DNA of 64,000 nucleotides. Source: Roseinatronobacter thiooxidans. Lineage in GTDB: Bacteria; Pseudomonadota; Alphaproteobacteria; Rhodobacterales; Rhodobacteraceae. Shown here in pieces: positions 26,450-36,150 of this stretch. The DNA lies in the NCBI RefSeq assembly GCF_001870675.1, contig NZ_MEHT01000001.1, positions 124,001-188,000 on the forward strand. The letters are read 5' to 3'. Below the pieces are notes generated by a model. It searched no databases. It was not told the DNA's origin and saw only the letters and a program-made list of their open reading frames with translations. The position numbers were made by a program, and so were the translations under genes. The first letter of the stretch is position 1. Every line of letters starts with the position of its first letter.

Positions 26450-27091
26450 ATGCCCCCGATCCTGTGGTCATTCCGGCGGTGCCCCTATGCCATCCGCGCG
26501 CGGCTGGCGCTGGCGGAAAGCGCGCAGCAGGTGGCGTTGCGCGAAGTGGTGCTGCGCGACAAACCGGCAGAGTTTCTGGCCGCATCCCCCAGTGCAACTG
26601 TGCCTTGCCTTGTCACGCAAGACGGCGTGATTGACGAGAGTCTGGACATCATGCGGTGGGCCTTGGGCCGCAATGACCCGCAGGGCTGGCTGGACATGCC
26701 TGCATCGGGTTGGGACTGGATCGCGCGCATTGACGGGCCGTTCAAACATGCGCTGGACCGCTGCAAATATGCCAGCCGCTATCCGCAAGAGGACCGCACC
26801 CGGAATCTGGCCGTGGCCAGCGCCCATCTGGCAGAACTGGACGCCCAGATCGACACATGGCTGTTCGGGCGCGCAAGTGTTGCAGATTACGCAATCTTGC
26901 CTTTTGTCCGGCAATTTGCCTTTATCGACAAGCGCTGGTTCGACGCCCAGCCATGGCCCGCAGTGCAGGGCTGGCTTGGGCGTTTTCTAGAGTCGGCCCG
27001 TTTTGGGGCGGTTATGGAAAAATATCCGCAATGGGTTGCAGGCGACACTGGCTTTCGGTTTCCGCCCGAGAACAGTCAACTTTTGGGGTAG
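26450..27091 (+). CDS. Glutathione S-transferase family protein
   Basis: The 213-residue product begins MPPILWSFRRCPYAIRARLAL, a thioredoxin-like N-terminal domain with a CPYA motif (Cys near residue 10), as in Cys-type GSTs and glutaredoxin-2-like proteins. It continues with VPCLV and DESLDIMRWAL (glutathione-binding Glu-Ser), then a helical C-terminal domain. The CPYA cysteine suggests thiol transfer or deglutathionylation rather than classic conjugation. GAGAGGAGC precedes the ATG at 26450. Its last 16 bases overlap the 3' end of the convergent antiporter gene. Confidence 0.85.
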   Translation: MPPILWSFRRCPYAIRARLALAESAQQVALREVVLRDKPAEFLAASPSATVPCLVTQDGVIDESLDIMRWALGRNDPQGWLDMPASGWDWIARIDGPFKHALDRCKYASRYPQEDRTRNLAVASAHLAELDAQIDTWLFGRASVADYAILPFVRQFAFIDKRWFDAQPWPAVQGWLGRFLESARFGAVMEKYPQWVAGDTGFRFPPENSQLLG

Positions 27092-29601
27092 GGCGTGGGC
27101 GGGTCTGACAGGGCCGCGCTGTCCAATGTCACACCGCGCAATTCGGCGCTGTGCAACACCGCATCATAGAGCGAGCGGTTGCGCGTCAGCAGGCGTTTGA
27201 AGCGCGTCTCATCCAGCGACAGAAGCGTGCAATGGCTGATCGCGCTGATCATGGCGCGGCGGGGCTGGCGGGTCAGCAGGCCGATATGGCCAAAGAACTC
27301 TCCGCGTCCAAGGCGCAGTTTCTGGCCTTTGCGTTCCAGTTCCACCGCACCGGATGCGATGAAATAGACGCTATGGGGAACCTCACCCCTGCGCAACAGC
27401 ACTGTGCCCGGTTCGACATGATGGGTGCGCAGGGCGCGCGCCAATTGGCGGCGCTGGTCATCGCGCATCCCTTCAAACAGGGGGAAGCTGCGCAAAAACG
27501 CATCTTTTTGCAGGGCGAAATCCAGTGCTGGGCGGGCCTCTACCTTGCTGCGGCGGCCACTTAGCCGGTCGCGCAGGGTGGTATACAATTCGCGGCTGAT
27601 AAGCCCGTCGCTGAACAGGGTTTCGTATTCACGTTCTTCCAGCCGGATCGAGGTGCGGCGGATAAAGCGGCGCTCCATCTCCTCGGCATAGCCGGGATAT
27701 TGCAGGCGCAGCCCTTCCACGGCATTGTCGGTTTCTTCTTCGCGGCGGCGCAGAAGTTCATGCAGCAGATCGGCCACGCGGCGGCCATGGATGCGCCGGA
27801 TCTTGCTGTTGATATAGCCATGCAATTCACCCAGAATCAGGCGCTGGTTCAACAGCAGCTCGAACCGTTCAGCCGTCATGCGTTCCAGCGGCAGCGACCA
27901 GCGCAAGCGGTTATGAACCGACACAGCCAGCCGGTACCAGCCGCCATAGCCAAGCGCGCGCCGTCCGGCGGCGCGGTATTCATTGCGCCCGCCGCCGCGG
28001 GTTTGTTCAATAAGCCGGTCGACATCGGACAACATGCGGTCCACCAGCCGCGCAGAGAATACTTGCTGGCGGAAATTTTCGATAATCAGATCACGTTCGC
28101 GCCCGGCCAAAGCCACCAGCCCCAGCGTAATACGGTCGCGGTCGGGGATCGCCTCGGCCGCTTCGGCCAGCTCTACTGCACTGTCCAGCCGTTCGGCAAA
28201 GCGCTTCGCCTCTGAGCGGATCACCTCTTGCGGGAGTTTGAAATCGCGCGCGGTCTCTGCAATCTCCTCGCGCACGTTTTGCAGGGCAACCGCGATAACC
28301 TGATGCGACAGCGCCTGATCCAGCCGTGGCAAGCGGTCCAGCCCCAGCCGCGCGATGACCCAGCGCAGGGTCGTGCCCTGCACCAGTAGCGTGAACAATG
28401 TAAAGCCCGTGGCCAGAATGCCCACCTCGCGCTTGATGGCAGGGGGGACCAGCGCGTTTTCTGTCACCGCCAGGGCCAGCGCCAATGTCACCGCCCCGCG
28501 CAAGCCCCCCCACAGGATCGCGGCGCGATAGGCGGGTTCGACCTGCGGCGAAAGCCGCAGGAACGACAAGGCAGGCAACATTCCCCACAGAATGATCGCC
28601 CGCGCGACAAAGGCCGCCAGAATAATGACGCCAATCAGATACAGGTCATTCAGGCGCAAATCGCCCATCAGGCGCGGAATCAGAAGTGCGGCCAGAATAA
28701 AGATCAGCGCGCCTGCCCAATAGGCCAGCACCTCCCAAACCTCGCGCAGGTAGGTCCAGCTCATGGGGGTCAGGCGCCCCGGCCCTGTCAGGTTCAGGGT
28801 CAGCCCTGCCACCACCACCGCAATGACACCCGATGTGCCAAGGAATTGCTCGGCTATGATATAGGTCAGATAGGGCAGCGCCACGCTGATTGACACTTGC
28901 GCGCGCGGGAAGGTGGGGATCAGCGCCATAACGGCCACTGTCAGGCGCGCAAGGATCAGCCCCAGCCCGATGCCGCCAAAGACCAGCCACGGGAAAATGA
29001 CCAGCGCATCCTGCAAGCTGGGGTCTGGCACGCCGGACATGACGAATGTCAGGAAAAACCCGAACAGCGCAATGGCTGCCGCATCGTTCAGCAGGCTTTC
29101 CCCTTCGACAATTCGCGTCAGGCGCTGGGGGGCTGCGATATTGCGAAAGATGCTGACCACGGCGGAAGGGTCGGTGGTTGACACAATCGCCCCGATCAAC
29201 AGGCAGGCGGCGAAGGACAGGCTGGTAAACGGGCTAAGCGCATAGCCGATGACAACTGTGGCCACCACCACCGCCCCCACTGCCATAACCAGTATGGGCA
29301 CCCAGTCATCCAGCATGCGCCGCGCATTGACCATAAGCGCCACCTGAAACAGCAAGGTGGGCAACAGCACATACAAGAACACGTTGGAGCGGATAGGCAG
29401 TTCCAGAAAGCGGCGCAACACGGGGTTCAGCGTGGTTGCCATGTCGCTGGACAGCACATACAGCGCCAGCGCGCCAATGACTGCACCCACAATCGCAAGG
29501 ATCACCGTAAACGGCAGGCGCAATCGCTCTGACAGCGGTTCTGACACACCGATTACGATGAAAAGCGCGGCCAAGGCCCCGACAAGCGCGATAATATCCA
29601 T
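27076..29601 (-). CDS. CPA1-family Na+/H+ antiporter with a C-terminal cyclic-nucleotide-binding domain
   Basis: The 841-residue inner-membrane protein has about 12 membrane segments in residues 1-400, with the ion-site region IVSTTDPSAVVSIF and GESLLNDAAAIALFGFF (conserved ND pair), then WGGLRGAVTLALAL. A long cytoplasmic helical region (about 420-690) follows, and then a cNMP-binding fold with GEFFGHIGLLTRQPRRA (phosphate-binding arginine present). The family exchanges Na+ for H+. The tail suggests gating by cyclic nucleotide or another ligand, and the design resembles plant SOS1. The Glu usually after the second Gly in GExFGE is His here. Confidence 0.9.
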   Translation of the reverse strand: MDIIALVGALAALFIVIGVSEPLSERLRLPFTVILAIVGAVIGALALYVLSSDMATTLNPVLRRFLELPIRSNVFLYVLLPTLLFQVALMVNARRMLDDWVPILVMAVGAVVVATVVIGYALSPFTSLSFAACLLIGAIVSTTDPSAVVSIFRNIAAPQRLTRIVEGESLLNDAAAIALFGFFLTFVMSGVPDPSLQDALVIFPWLVFGGIGLGLILARLTVAVMALIPTFPRAQVSISVALPYLTYIIAEQFLGTSGVIAVVVAGLTLNLTGPGRLTPMSWTYLREVWEVLAYWAGALIFILAALLIPRLMGDLRLNDLYLIGVIILAAFVARAIILWGMLPALSFLRLSPQVEPAYRAAILWGGLRGAVTLALALAVTENALVPPAIKREVGILATGFTLFTLLVQGTTLRWVIARLGLDRLPRLDQALSHQVIAVALQNVREEIAETARDFKLPQEVIRSEAKRFAERLDSAVELAEAAEAIPDRDRITLGLVALAGRERDLIIENFRQQVFSARLVDRMLSDVDRLIEQTRGGGRNEYRAAGRRALGYGGWYRLAVSVHNRLRWSLPLERMTAERFELLLNQRLILGELHGYINSKIRRIHGRRVADLLHELLRRREEETDNAVEGLRLQYPGYAEEMERRFIRRTSIRLEEREYETLFSDGLISRELYTTLRDRLSGRRSKVEARPALDFALQKDAFLRSFPLFEGMRDDQRRQLARALRTHHVEPGTVLLRRGEVPHSVYFIASGAVELERKGQKLRLGRGEFFGHIGLLTRQPRRAMISAISHCTLLSLDETRFKRLLTRNRSLYDAVLHSAELRGVTLDSAALSDPPTPYPKS

Positions 29602-29689
29602 GTCGCAACTATAAGCAGAAAATCTTGTAGAGAGAATGAATTAGCCAAGGTTGCCGCAAAAAATCAGCGCTTTGTGACAGAATGCGGCA

Positions 29690-30547
29690 CTATTCGGCAG
29701 CCAGCGGCACGGCGTCACTGCGCCCGATGGCGGCAAGGTCGCGCACAATGCCATCCATCAACCGCTGGAAGCTGTCGAAACTGGCATTCGGGCAGACATG
29801 GCGTTCATCCAGATACAGGCCACGGTCAATCTCGATCTGGATGGCGTGCTGCCCGCTGGAGGGCATGCCATGGCGCTGCGTGATATAGGCCCCCGCAAAA
29901 GGCGAATTGCGCGCCACGCGCAAGCCCGCTGCGGTAAAGACCGCAGCAACCGCTTCGGTGATGGGGGAATGGGCAGAGGCCCCGAACCTGTCGCCAAGCA
30001 CAATATCAGGGCGCAAGGCCGTGTGCTGCCCGTTCATGCTGACCGCATCGCGCGGCATGGAATGCATGTCCAGCAAGATGGCGCGGCCATGGCGGGCACG
30101 TTGCGCTGCCATAATCTCGGCCAGTTTTTCGTGATAGGGGTGCCAATACAGGCGCAGGCGCAAGTCAGCCTCGGCCTGTGTGATCTTGCCGCGATAGATT
30201 GCGCGCCCGCCCGCCACCACACGCGGGATCACCCCCAGACCGGAACTGATGCGCGGGTTCAGCCCGCGCGCCGACACGCCTGCAATAAGCGCGGGGTCCA
30301 ACTCGGTCGCGGCGCGGTTGTAATCGACATAGGCGCGCGGCACACCGCCCAGCAGAACACTTGCGCCTGCGGCAGGGGCGGCGCGCAAGAATCGGTCCAC
30401 ATAGGCATCTTCAGACGAGCGCAGAAGAATCGGGTCCAGCGCCGAGGCGGCCAGAAATTCCGACGGGTAATTGCGCCCGCTATGGGGCGAGGCGAAGACC
30501 ACAGCACTGTCAGGCGTGGCGGCGGGAAGGAAGTCAAAGGACTGCAT
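29690..30547 (-). CDS. N-formylglutamate amidohydrolase family protein
   Basis: The 285-residue product has the family motifs ASPHSGRNYP near residue 17, SSEDAYVDR, VLGDRFGASAH, and a metal-binding LLDMHSMP. Such enzymes hydrolyse N-formylglutamate to glutamate and formate, the last step of one histidine pathway. No other hut gene is in the window, so the actual substrate is open. The start at 30547 (MQSFDFLPAAT) is preferred over an ATG at 30592 because of the family N-terminus. Confidence 0.85.
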   Translation of the reverse strand: MQSFDFLPAATPDSAVVFASPHSGRNYPSEFLAASALDPILLRSSEDAYVDRFLRAAPAAGASVLLGGVPRAYVDYNRAATELDPALIAGVSARGLNPRISSGLGVIPRVVAGGRAIYRGKITQAEADLRLRLYWHPYHEKLAEIMAAQRARHGRAILLDMHSMPRDAVSMNGQHTALRPDIVLGDRFGASAHSPITEAVAAVFTAAGLRVARNSPFAGAYITQRHGMPSSGQHAIQIEIDRGLYLDERHVCPNASFDSFQRLMDGIVRDLAAIGRSDAVPLAAE

Positions 30548-30695
30548 GGCACCGTTTCTGTTTTTTTGACTATAGCGCATAGCATTCAGCATTCAAAAGC
30601 CCTTGATCCTGCCTGCGACTCCTTTTATAGACCGCATTAATTGACGCGGTGCTCTCCGCGTCCCTTTTATTTGGGGCGCAGAAATCATCTGGTCA

Positions 30696-30770
<75 letters not shown>

Positions 30771-30837
30771 TTCACCCCTGCCTTTGTCGCAGGACCAACC
30801 GCAAAGGCGCTCGCGCGCCGCGAATAGGAGAAGGCCG

Positions 30838-30963
30838 ATGAAGGTCAGAAACTCGCTGCGCTCGCTCAAGAGCCGTCACCGCGATTGTCAGATCGTGCGC
30901 CGTAAAGGCCGCGTCTATGTGATTAACAAGACGCAAAAGAAATTCAAAGCTCGTCAGGGCTAA
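30838..30963 (+). CDS. rpmJ: 50S ribosomal protein L36, zinc-free (C-) type
   Basis: The 41-residue basic protein reads [20 protein letters not shown]... and ends KKFKARQG. It has one cysteine and lacks the CxxC-X12-CxxxxH zinc ribbon of the standard form, so it is the C- type, longer by a few residues. AGGAGAAGG precedes the ATG. A strong terminator follows at once, so it forms a single-gene unit after tRNA-Val. Confidence 0.95.
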   Translation: MKVRNSLRSLKSRHRDCQIVRRKGRVYVINKTQKKFKARQG

Positions 30964-30984
30964 GATTTTCGACACTGGATTTTG

Positions 30985-31019
30985 AAAACCGCCCAAAGAA
31001 GTGCGCTTTGGGCGGTTTT
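30985..31019 (+). terminator. Rho-independent terminator after rpmJ
   Basis: A 14-bp perfect stem AAAACCGCCCAAAG / CTTTGGGCGGTTTT has an AAGTGCG loop and T residues at the end. It starts 22 bases after the rpmJ stop. Confidence 0.95.
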
Positions 31020-31372
31020 CCTTGTTGCGAGAAGGTGGACAGATTCCAATGGTCGCCACTTGATATAAGAAGCGCAATGACAGCTTTCAGGGCTTGGGGG
31101 GCATACCCGGCGCGGAACGAAGGGCCGTAGGCCCGCCGCGCATCGCCGGGCCGCACCCACGGCACGGCGATTTGGCTGCCTCAAGCGCAAAGCCTTGATC
31201 TTGCGCGGATTTGGCCAGCATAAAGTGCTATAGCAGGGCGTGAGGATCGCCGCACCGCGGCCCGACGCTACGCGGCTTTGCACCCAAAAAGTCAGCGTCC
31301 GCGAAGTCGCGCAAAGCTGATCTTTGTCACCCTTGGCGGCTCCTTGTGTCAGGTGTCGAGCATGGGGGCGGT
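31020..31372. other. Gene-free stretch with one intergenic repeat copy
   Basis: These 353 bases lie between the rpmJ terminator and the dgkA 3' end. They hold a repeat at 31111-31140 (palindrome GGGCC-GTA-GGCCC with CGCGGAA before and CGCCGCG after) that recurs at 36021-36050. A further CTACGCGGCTTT segment near 31268 is also echoed beside the second copy. No coding frame is convincing. Confidence 0.5.
31111..31140. repeat. Intergenic repeat, copy A
   Basis: It reads CGCGGAACGAAGGGCCGTAG followed by GCCCGCCGCG. The second copy at 36021-36050 differs by about two bases and one indel. The core GGGCC-GTA-GGCCC is palindromic. Both copies are in non-coding gaps. Confidence 0.7.
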
Positions 31373-31768
31373 TCAGACCAGCCCCAGCACAACACCCCCA
31401 AGATAGGCGATATTGGCCACGACCAGCAAACCAACGGCGAGTGACCCCAGATCCTTGGCGTCTTTCGCCATCTGTGACCATTCGGGCGACAGATGGTTCA
31501 CAAGCACCTCAATGGCAGTATTCAACGCTTCAGCCGCCAGCAGCGCGCAGAACAACACCACAAACCCGATGAACTGGCCCGCGCTTGCCCCCGCAAAACC
31601 CAACACAACCAGCCCGACAACACCAAGCCCCAATTCCTGACGCGCCGCAGATTCGCGCAGCAACCTGCGAAACCCCGCAATGGAATAGCCGGTCGCGTCG
31701 ATGAGATGGCCAAGGCCAAGCCGCCGCTTCACGACATGCGGCGGTTTATGATTTGTCGGATCGGTCAC
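31373..31768 (-). CDS. dgkA: Diacylglycerol kinase
   Basis: DgkA phosphorylates diacylglycerol, recycling it to phosphatidic acid. The 131-residue membrane protein has the expected three membrane helices and the signature EALNTAIEVLVNHLSPEWSQ followed by MAKDAKDLGSLAV, with the catalytic and metal-binding Glu/Asp residues. The length is a little above the typical 120. It ends the minus-strand run that includes panC, panB and dgkA; 27 bp separate it from panB. Confidence 0.93.
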   Translation of the reverse strand: MTDPTNHKPPHVVKRRLGLGHLIDATGYSIAGFRRLLRESAARQELGLGVVGLVVLGFAGASAGQFIGFVVLFCALLAAEALNTAIEVLVNHLSPEWSQMAKDAKDLGSLAVGLLVVANIAYLGGVVLGLV

Positions 31769-31795
31769 ATAATCCCCAGATAAGCTGGCACCCTG

Positions 31796-32605
31796 TCAGC
31801 GATACACATGGTCTTCGCCGGGGAATGTGCGGGTTTTGACCTCTTCTGCGTAATCCGCCACCGCGCGTTCAATCGCGGGGCCAAGGTCGCCATATTTCTT
31901 GACGAATTTCGGCACCCACGGGTTCAGGCCCAGCATATCTTCCAGCACCAAAATCTGCCCGTCGCACTTGGCCGATGCGCCAATCCCGATGGTGGGAATA
32001 TCCACCGCCGCTGTAATCTTGTCGGCCAGCGGTTCCACCACCCCTTCAACCACCAGCGAAAACGCGCCAGCATCGGCCACGGCAACTGCATCGTTGATAT
32101 GCGCGGCCCACGTCTCCTCGTCGCGGCCTTGCGTCTTGAAGCCGCCCATCACATGGCTGGATTGCGGGGTCAGGCCGATATGGGCCATGACGGGAATGCC
32201 GCGTTCGGTCAGGAAATGGATGGTTTCGGCCATGCGCGCGCCCCCTTCCAGCTTGACCGCGCCACAGGCGGTTTCCTTCATGATCTTGGCCGCGTTGCGG
32301 AACGCCATATTGGGGCTTTCCTCATAGGTGCCGAAAGGCATATCAACCACGATCAGCGCGCGTTTGGTGCCGCGCACCACTGCGCGGCCATGCATGATCA
32401 TCAGATCCAGCGGCACACCGATGGTGCTGTCCATGCCGTGCATGACCATGCCCAGACTGTCGCCCACCAGAATAAAATCGGCGTATTTATCCACAATCGC
32501 GGCTGTATGCGCATGATACGAGGTCAGCGAGATGATCGGCTCGCCGCCCTTTTTCGCGCGGATTTGCGGAACCGTCATACGGCGGATGGGGGCTTGCGTG
32601 CTCAT
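31796..32605 (-). CDS. panB: 3-methyl-2-oxobutanoate hydroxymethyltransferase
   Basis: PanB makes ketopantoate from 2-oxoisovalerate and 5,10-methylenetetrahydrofolate, the first committed step to pantothenate. The 269-residue product has the family motifs [28 protein letters not shown] (metal-binding Asp), VKLEGG, and [13 protein letters not shown]. The length is normal. Its start overlaps the panC stop by 4 bp, so the pair is translationally coupled. Confidence 0.96.
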   Translation of the reverse strand: MSTQAPIRRMTVPQIRAKKGGEPIISLTSYHAHTAAIVDKYADFILVGDSLGMVMHGMDSTIGVPLDLMIMHGRAVVRGTKRALIVVDMPFGTYEESPNMAFRNAAKIMKETACGAVKLEGGARMAETIHFLTERGIPVMAHIGLTPQSSHVMGGFKTQGRDEETWAAHINDAVAVADAGAFSLVVEGVVEPLADKITAAVDIPTIGIGASAKCDGQILVLEDMLGLNPWVPKFVKKYGDLGPAIERAVADYAEEVKTRTFPGEDHVYR

Positions 32606-33471
32606 GTGCTCTCCTTTGCGGGGTATAGAACGCGGTTGTCGATCAGAAACACCTGTCCGAATTTCGCGGCCAGCAGAATGACAGCAGGCCGCGTCAGCGG
32701 GCCTGCAATGGTTTCAAGGGTGGCCGCATCGCGAATATCAACCGATTGCACCAAGGCGCGCGGCTCTGCCTCTAGCGTGGCGCGCACATGGCTGCGCAAG
32801 CGCGAGGCGGTGATGCCTGTGGGGGCCATGTCCTGCGCCTGATCCAGCGCGCGGGCCAGAACGGGCGCGGCGGCGCGGTCGGCAGGCGACAGGCGCACAT
32901 TGCGCGACGACATGGCCAGACCATCTGCTTCGCGCGCGATGGGGCCGCCGATGATGTCAATCTCCATATCCAGATCGCGCACCATGGTGCGGATGACAGC
33001 AAGTTGCTGAAAATCCTTTTCGCCAAACACCGCCGCATCGGGGCGGATGATGTTGAACAGCTTGGTTACAACAGTGGCGACACCGCGAAAATGCCCCGGC
33101 CGCAGCTTGCCAATCAGGATGCGCGACAATTCCGCCGTATCGACACTGGTTTGCGCTTGCGGGTCATACACCTCGGCCACCTCGGGGGCGAAGACGGCAT
33201 CCACCCCTTCGGCGCGCAGCAAATCGAAATCGCGCGCCTCATCGCGGGGGTAGCTGTCAAGGTCTTCGCCGGGGCCGAATTGCGTGGGGTTCACGAAGAT
33301 CGAGGCGATGACCTTGCCGCCCGCGCCCGCGCGGGCCCGCGCAAGCCGCATCAGCGACAAATGCCCTTCGTGCAAAAAGCCCATAGTGGGCACAAGCACA
33401 ATAGAAGCGCCGCTTGCGCGCCACGCTGAAATTTCTGCGCGAATCGCGGCTTTCGTTCGGCAAATCTGCAT
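32602..33471 (-). CDS. panC: Pantothenate synthetase
   Basis: PanC joins pantoate and beta-alanine using ATP. The 289-residue product has the HIGH-like motif [14 protein letters not shown] near residue 32, [39 protein letters not shown], and the KMSKS-like [10 protein letters not shown]. The ATG at 33471 is preceded by GAGAGGGC and starts at the usual place; an upstream in-frame start at 33528 has no support. It is the first gene of panC-panB. Confidence 0.96.
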   Translation of the reverse strand: MQICRTKAAIRAEISAWRASGASIVLVPTMGFLHEGHLSLMRLARARAGAGGKVIASIFVNPTQFGPGEDLDSYPRDEARDFDLLRAEGVDAVFAPEVAEVYDPQAQTSVDTAELSRILIGKLRPGHFRGVATVVTKLFNIIRPDAAVFGEKDFQQLAVIRTMVRDLDMEIDIIGGPIAREADGLAMSSRNVRLSPADRAAAPVLARALDQAQDMAPTGITASRLRSHVRATLEAEPRALVQSVDIRDAATLETIAGPLTRPAVILLAAKFGQVFLIDNRVLYPAKEST

Positions 33472-33537
33472 CAAGCCCTCTCGCGGATGGATCACGCCAT
33501 CTTTAGGGCCAGCCGACAGCGCGCGCAAGATTATGGC

Positions 33538-34434
33538 TTACACCCAGCGCGCGAAGGGCGGCAGCGACATCAGCACCGCATCGGGGTCATGCCCTGTTTG
33601 CAGGCCGAATTTGGTGCCGCGATCGTACACAAGGTTATATTCGGCATATAGCCCGCGATGGATAAGCTGGGTTTCCTTATCGGCATCGGACCAGTCCATC
33701 ATCCGCCGCCGTTCGACCTGCGCAAGGAAGGCGGGCAGAAAGGCGCGGCCCACATCTTGAGTGAAGGCGAAATCAGCCTCCCAATCGCCGGTGCAATGGT
33801 CGTCATAGAAAATGCCGCCCACGCCGCGCGCGCGTTTACGGTGCGGGATGAAGAAATATTCATCCGCCCATTCCTTGAAACGGGGGTAGAGGTCGGCACC
33901 ATGCGGGTCGCAATGGCGCTGGAGTGTGGCGTGGAAATCTGCCGTATCTTCCGCGTATTCAATGCAGGGGTTCAAGTCGGAGCCGCCGCCAAACCACCAG
34001 CCGCCCGGTGTCCAGAACATGCGGGTGTTCATATGCACCGCAGGCACATGGGGGTTTTGCATATGCGCGACCAGCGAAATGCCGCTGGCCCAGAAACGGG
34101 GGTCATCTTGCAGGCCCGGAATCTCCTTGCGCGCGGTCAGCGACCGCTGCGCCTGATCGCCCAAAGGCCCATAAACTTCCGAGACATTGACGCCCACCTT
34201 CTCGAATACGCGCCCGCCGCGCATCACGCTCATCAGCCCGCCGCCTGCGTCAGACCCGTCCGGCCCTTGGCGCGAGGTTTCGCGCAGCTCGAACCGGCCC
34301 GGCGCGCCGCCCGAGTGGGGGCCATCGGTATGGGCATCTTCCACCCCCTCGAATGCGGCAACGATCTGGTCACGCAGCTCGCGGAACCAAAGGGCGGCGC
34401 GGCGCTTGCGGTCGGTGAACAGATCGTCGGTCAT
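33538..34434 (-). CDS. hemF: Oxygen-dependent coproporphyrinogen III oxidase
   Basis: HemF decarboxylates coproporphyrinogen III to protoporphyrinogen IX with O2, in haem and bacteriochlorophyll synthesis. The 298-residue product has the family signature PHVPAVHMNTRMFWTPGGWWFGGG (split here as PHVPAVHMNTRMF and GGWWFGGGSDLNP), and FIPHRKRARGVGGIFYDD and RGLYAEYNLVYDRGTKFG. The ATG at 34434 begins MTDDLFTDRKRR; an earlier start at 34476 lacks family similarity. The neighbours are panC downstream and an HD hydrolase upstream, all on the minus strand. Confidence 0.96.
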   Translation of the reverse strand: MTDDLFTDRKRRAALWFRELRDQIVAAFEGVEDAHTDGPHSGGAPGRFELRETSRQGPDGSDAGGGLMSVMRGGRVFEKVGVNVSEVYGPLGDQAQRSLTARKEIPGLQDDPRFWASGISLVAHMQNPHVPAVHMNTRMFWTPGGWWFGGGSDLNPCIEYAEDTADFHATLQRHCDPHGADLYPRFKEWADEYFFIPHRKRARGVGGIFYDDHCTGDWEADFAFTQDVGRAFLPAFLAQVERRRMMDWSDADKETQLIHRGLYAEYNLVYDRGTKFGLQTGHDPDAVLMSLPPFARWV

Positions 34435-34497
34435 GGGCAGTATCCTTTTCGCTACGCCACAGATTTGGCACGGCACGGTAAAAGTGACAAGATAAGT

Positions 34498-35091
34498 TTA
34501 CATTTTCGCCAGCAATGCCGCATGGCGTGCCAGATAGGCGGTGCGCGCCTCTCGCGGGGGGCGCAGATGCAGCGAAAGACCTTCCAGCAGTGCGGGGTCA
34601 ATACGGCCGAAAAAGCGGTTCGCCTCTGCCTCGGTAAAGCCTGCGATTTGCGTGGCTTCCAGCCATGCGGACAGTTTATCGGCGGATTTGATGCGCTTTT
34701 TTATCGCGGCGGGCAGGCGCGCTGGCAGGCCAAAGCGGATATGTATTGCAGCGCTTAGCCGGTCATCCAACTCTCCGTAGCTGGGGCCGACCGCCGCCTT
34801 GACGGGGGAAATCATGTCCCCGATCACATATTCGGGCGCATCATGCAGCAGGGCCGCCAGTTGCCAGCGCGGGTCGGGGCGGGGGGTGGCGCGGGTGAAG
34901 ATTTCTTCAACCAGCAGCGAATGCTCGGCCACGGAATAGGGCCAGTCGCCCCTCGTCTGCCCGTTCCAGCGCGCAACAAAGGCCAGCCCATGCGCGATAT
35001 CTTCAATCTCGATATCGACAGGGGTTGGGTCCAGCAGGTCAAGGCGGCGGCCGGACAACATGCGTTGCCAGGCGCGGGGGGGTGGGGGCAT
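34498..35091 (-). CDS. HD-domain hydrolase (YfbR-like)
   Basis: The 197-residue protein has an HD metal-dependent phosphohydrolase domain: VAEHSLLVEEIF (first His), AALLHDAPEYVIGDMISPVK (HD pair), and an Asp in KSADKLSAWLEA. The layout matches YfbR-type 5'-nucleotidases acting on deoxynucleoside monophosphates. The start at 35091 (MPPPPRAWQRM) is chosen because the longer ORF to 35235 runs back over the divergent SDR gene. Confidence 0.85.
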   Translation of the reverse strand: MPPPPRAWQRMLSGRRLDLLDPTPVDIEIEDIAHGLAFVARWNGQTRGDWPYSVAEHSLLVEEIFTRATPRPDPRWQLAALLHDAPEYVIGDMISPVKAAVGPSYGELDDRLSAAIHIRFGLPARLPAAIKKRIKSADKLSAWLEATQIAGFTEAEANRFFGRIDPALLEGLSLHLRPPREARTAYLARHAALLAKM

Positions 35092-35210
35092 GGGGCTTCT
35101 CTTGCGGCTTTGGGAATGGCATAACGGCCCCAATGCGGCGCTGCAAGCCAGTGCAGAGCGCATGTTTCTTGCGGGCATGGCCCGTATTGCATGAAAATCA
35201 GGGAGTGAGC

Positions 35211-35975
35211 ATGGAAATTGCAGGACATCTGGCACTTGTCACAGGCGGGGGCAGCGGGCTGGGTGCCGCCACCGCGCGGCATCTGGCGGCACGCGGTGCC
35301 GAAGTGGCAATTCTCGATTTCGACATCGAACGCGCGCATCAGGTTGCAGGCGAAATCGGCGCGCAGGCCTATCAGGTCGATGTGGGCGATGCGCAGGCAG
35401 TGGGCGAGGCTGTTGCACAGGCCGTTGCACAGGCGCGCGGGCACTTGCGTATGGCCGTGAATTGCGCAGGCATCGCCAATGCAGCGCGGGTTGTGGGGCG
35501 CGATGGCACCCCTTCCACCGCGCTGTTCGAGCGTGTGATTCGCGTCAACCTGATTGGCTCGTTCAATGTCATGGCCCATGCGGCGGCTGAAATGCGCAAG
35601 CTGGATGCGCTGGACGGGGGCGAACGGGGCGTGGTGGTGAACACATCCTCGGCGGCATGGCAGGACGGGCAGGTGGGCCAGGCGGCCTATGCGGCGTCCA
35701 AGGGCGGGATCGCGGCAATGTCGCTGCCAGTTGCGCGCGACCTGGCGCGGGACGGCATTCGCTGCATGGCCATCGCACCGGGGCTGTTCCGCACCCCGAT
35801 GATGGAAGCCTTGCCAGAAGAAACCACAGCGGCAATCACCGCCAACATCCCCTTTCCCGCGCGGCTGGGCGATCCGGCAGAATTCGCGCTGATGGTCGCC
35901 CAGATTATCGAGAACCCGTATCTGAACGGCACCACAATCCGGCTGGACGGGGCGACACGACTGCCAGCGCGGTAA
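35211..35975 (+). CDS. Type II 3-hydroxyacyl-CoA dehydrogenase (SDR family)
   Basis: The 254-residue SDR has TGGGSGLGAA near residue 12, NCAGIANAARVVGR, catalytic Ser in VVVNTSSAAWQDGQ, and YAASKGGIAAMSLP (Tyr/Lys). The GQAAYAASKGGIAAM and IAPGLFRTPMMEALPEE segments are typical of HSD17B10-type 3-hydroxyacyl-CoA dehydrogenases, which oxidise 3-hydroxyacyl-CoA with NAD+. The ATG at 35211 starts MEIAGHLALVTGG. It is divergent from the HD hydrolase. Confidence 0.88.
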   Translation: MEIAGHLALVTGGGSGLGAATARHLAARGAEVAILDFDIERAHQVAGEIGAQAYQVDVGDAQAVGEAVAQAVAQARGHLRMAVNCAGIANAARVVGRDGTPSTALFERVIRVNLIGSFNVMAHAAAEMRKLDALDGGERGVVVNTSSAAWQDGQVGQAAYAASKGGIAAMSLPVARDLARDGIRCMAIAPGLFRTPMMEALPEETTAAITANIPFPARLGDPAEFALMVAQIIENPYLNGTTIRLDGATRLPAR

Positions 35976-36020
35976 GGGCGGGTGGCAATGGTAAAGCGCG
36001 CGCGATGGCGACAGACCCCG

Positions 36021-36050
36021 CGCGGAATAGAAGGGCCGTAGGCCCGCCGC
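36021..36050. repeat. Intergenic repeat, copy B
   Basis: This is the same unit as copy A at 31111-31140: CGCGGAATAGAAGGGCCGTA then GGCCCGCCGC. It is followed by TGCGCGGCTTT, echoing the segment near 31268. Confidence 0.7.
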
Positions 36051-36100
36051 TGCGCGGCTTTACACTTGGAACCGCAAGCGTTCGAAAAGCCCCGCATAAA

Positions 36101-36129
36101 AAAGCCCCCGACCACAGGTCGGGGGCTTT
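36101..36129 (-). terminator. Terminator of the BMP-type ABC operon
   Basis: A 13-bp stem AAAGCCCCCGACC / GGTCGGGGGCTTT encloses an ACA loop. On the minus strand it runs into a T-run, 22 bases after the SBP stop. On the plus strand it could also end the dehydrogenase transcript. Confidence 0.9.
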
Positions 36130-36150
36130 CCTTAGACAAATCGCCAAAGA

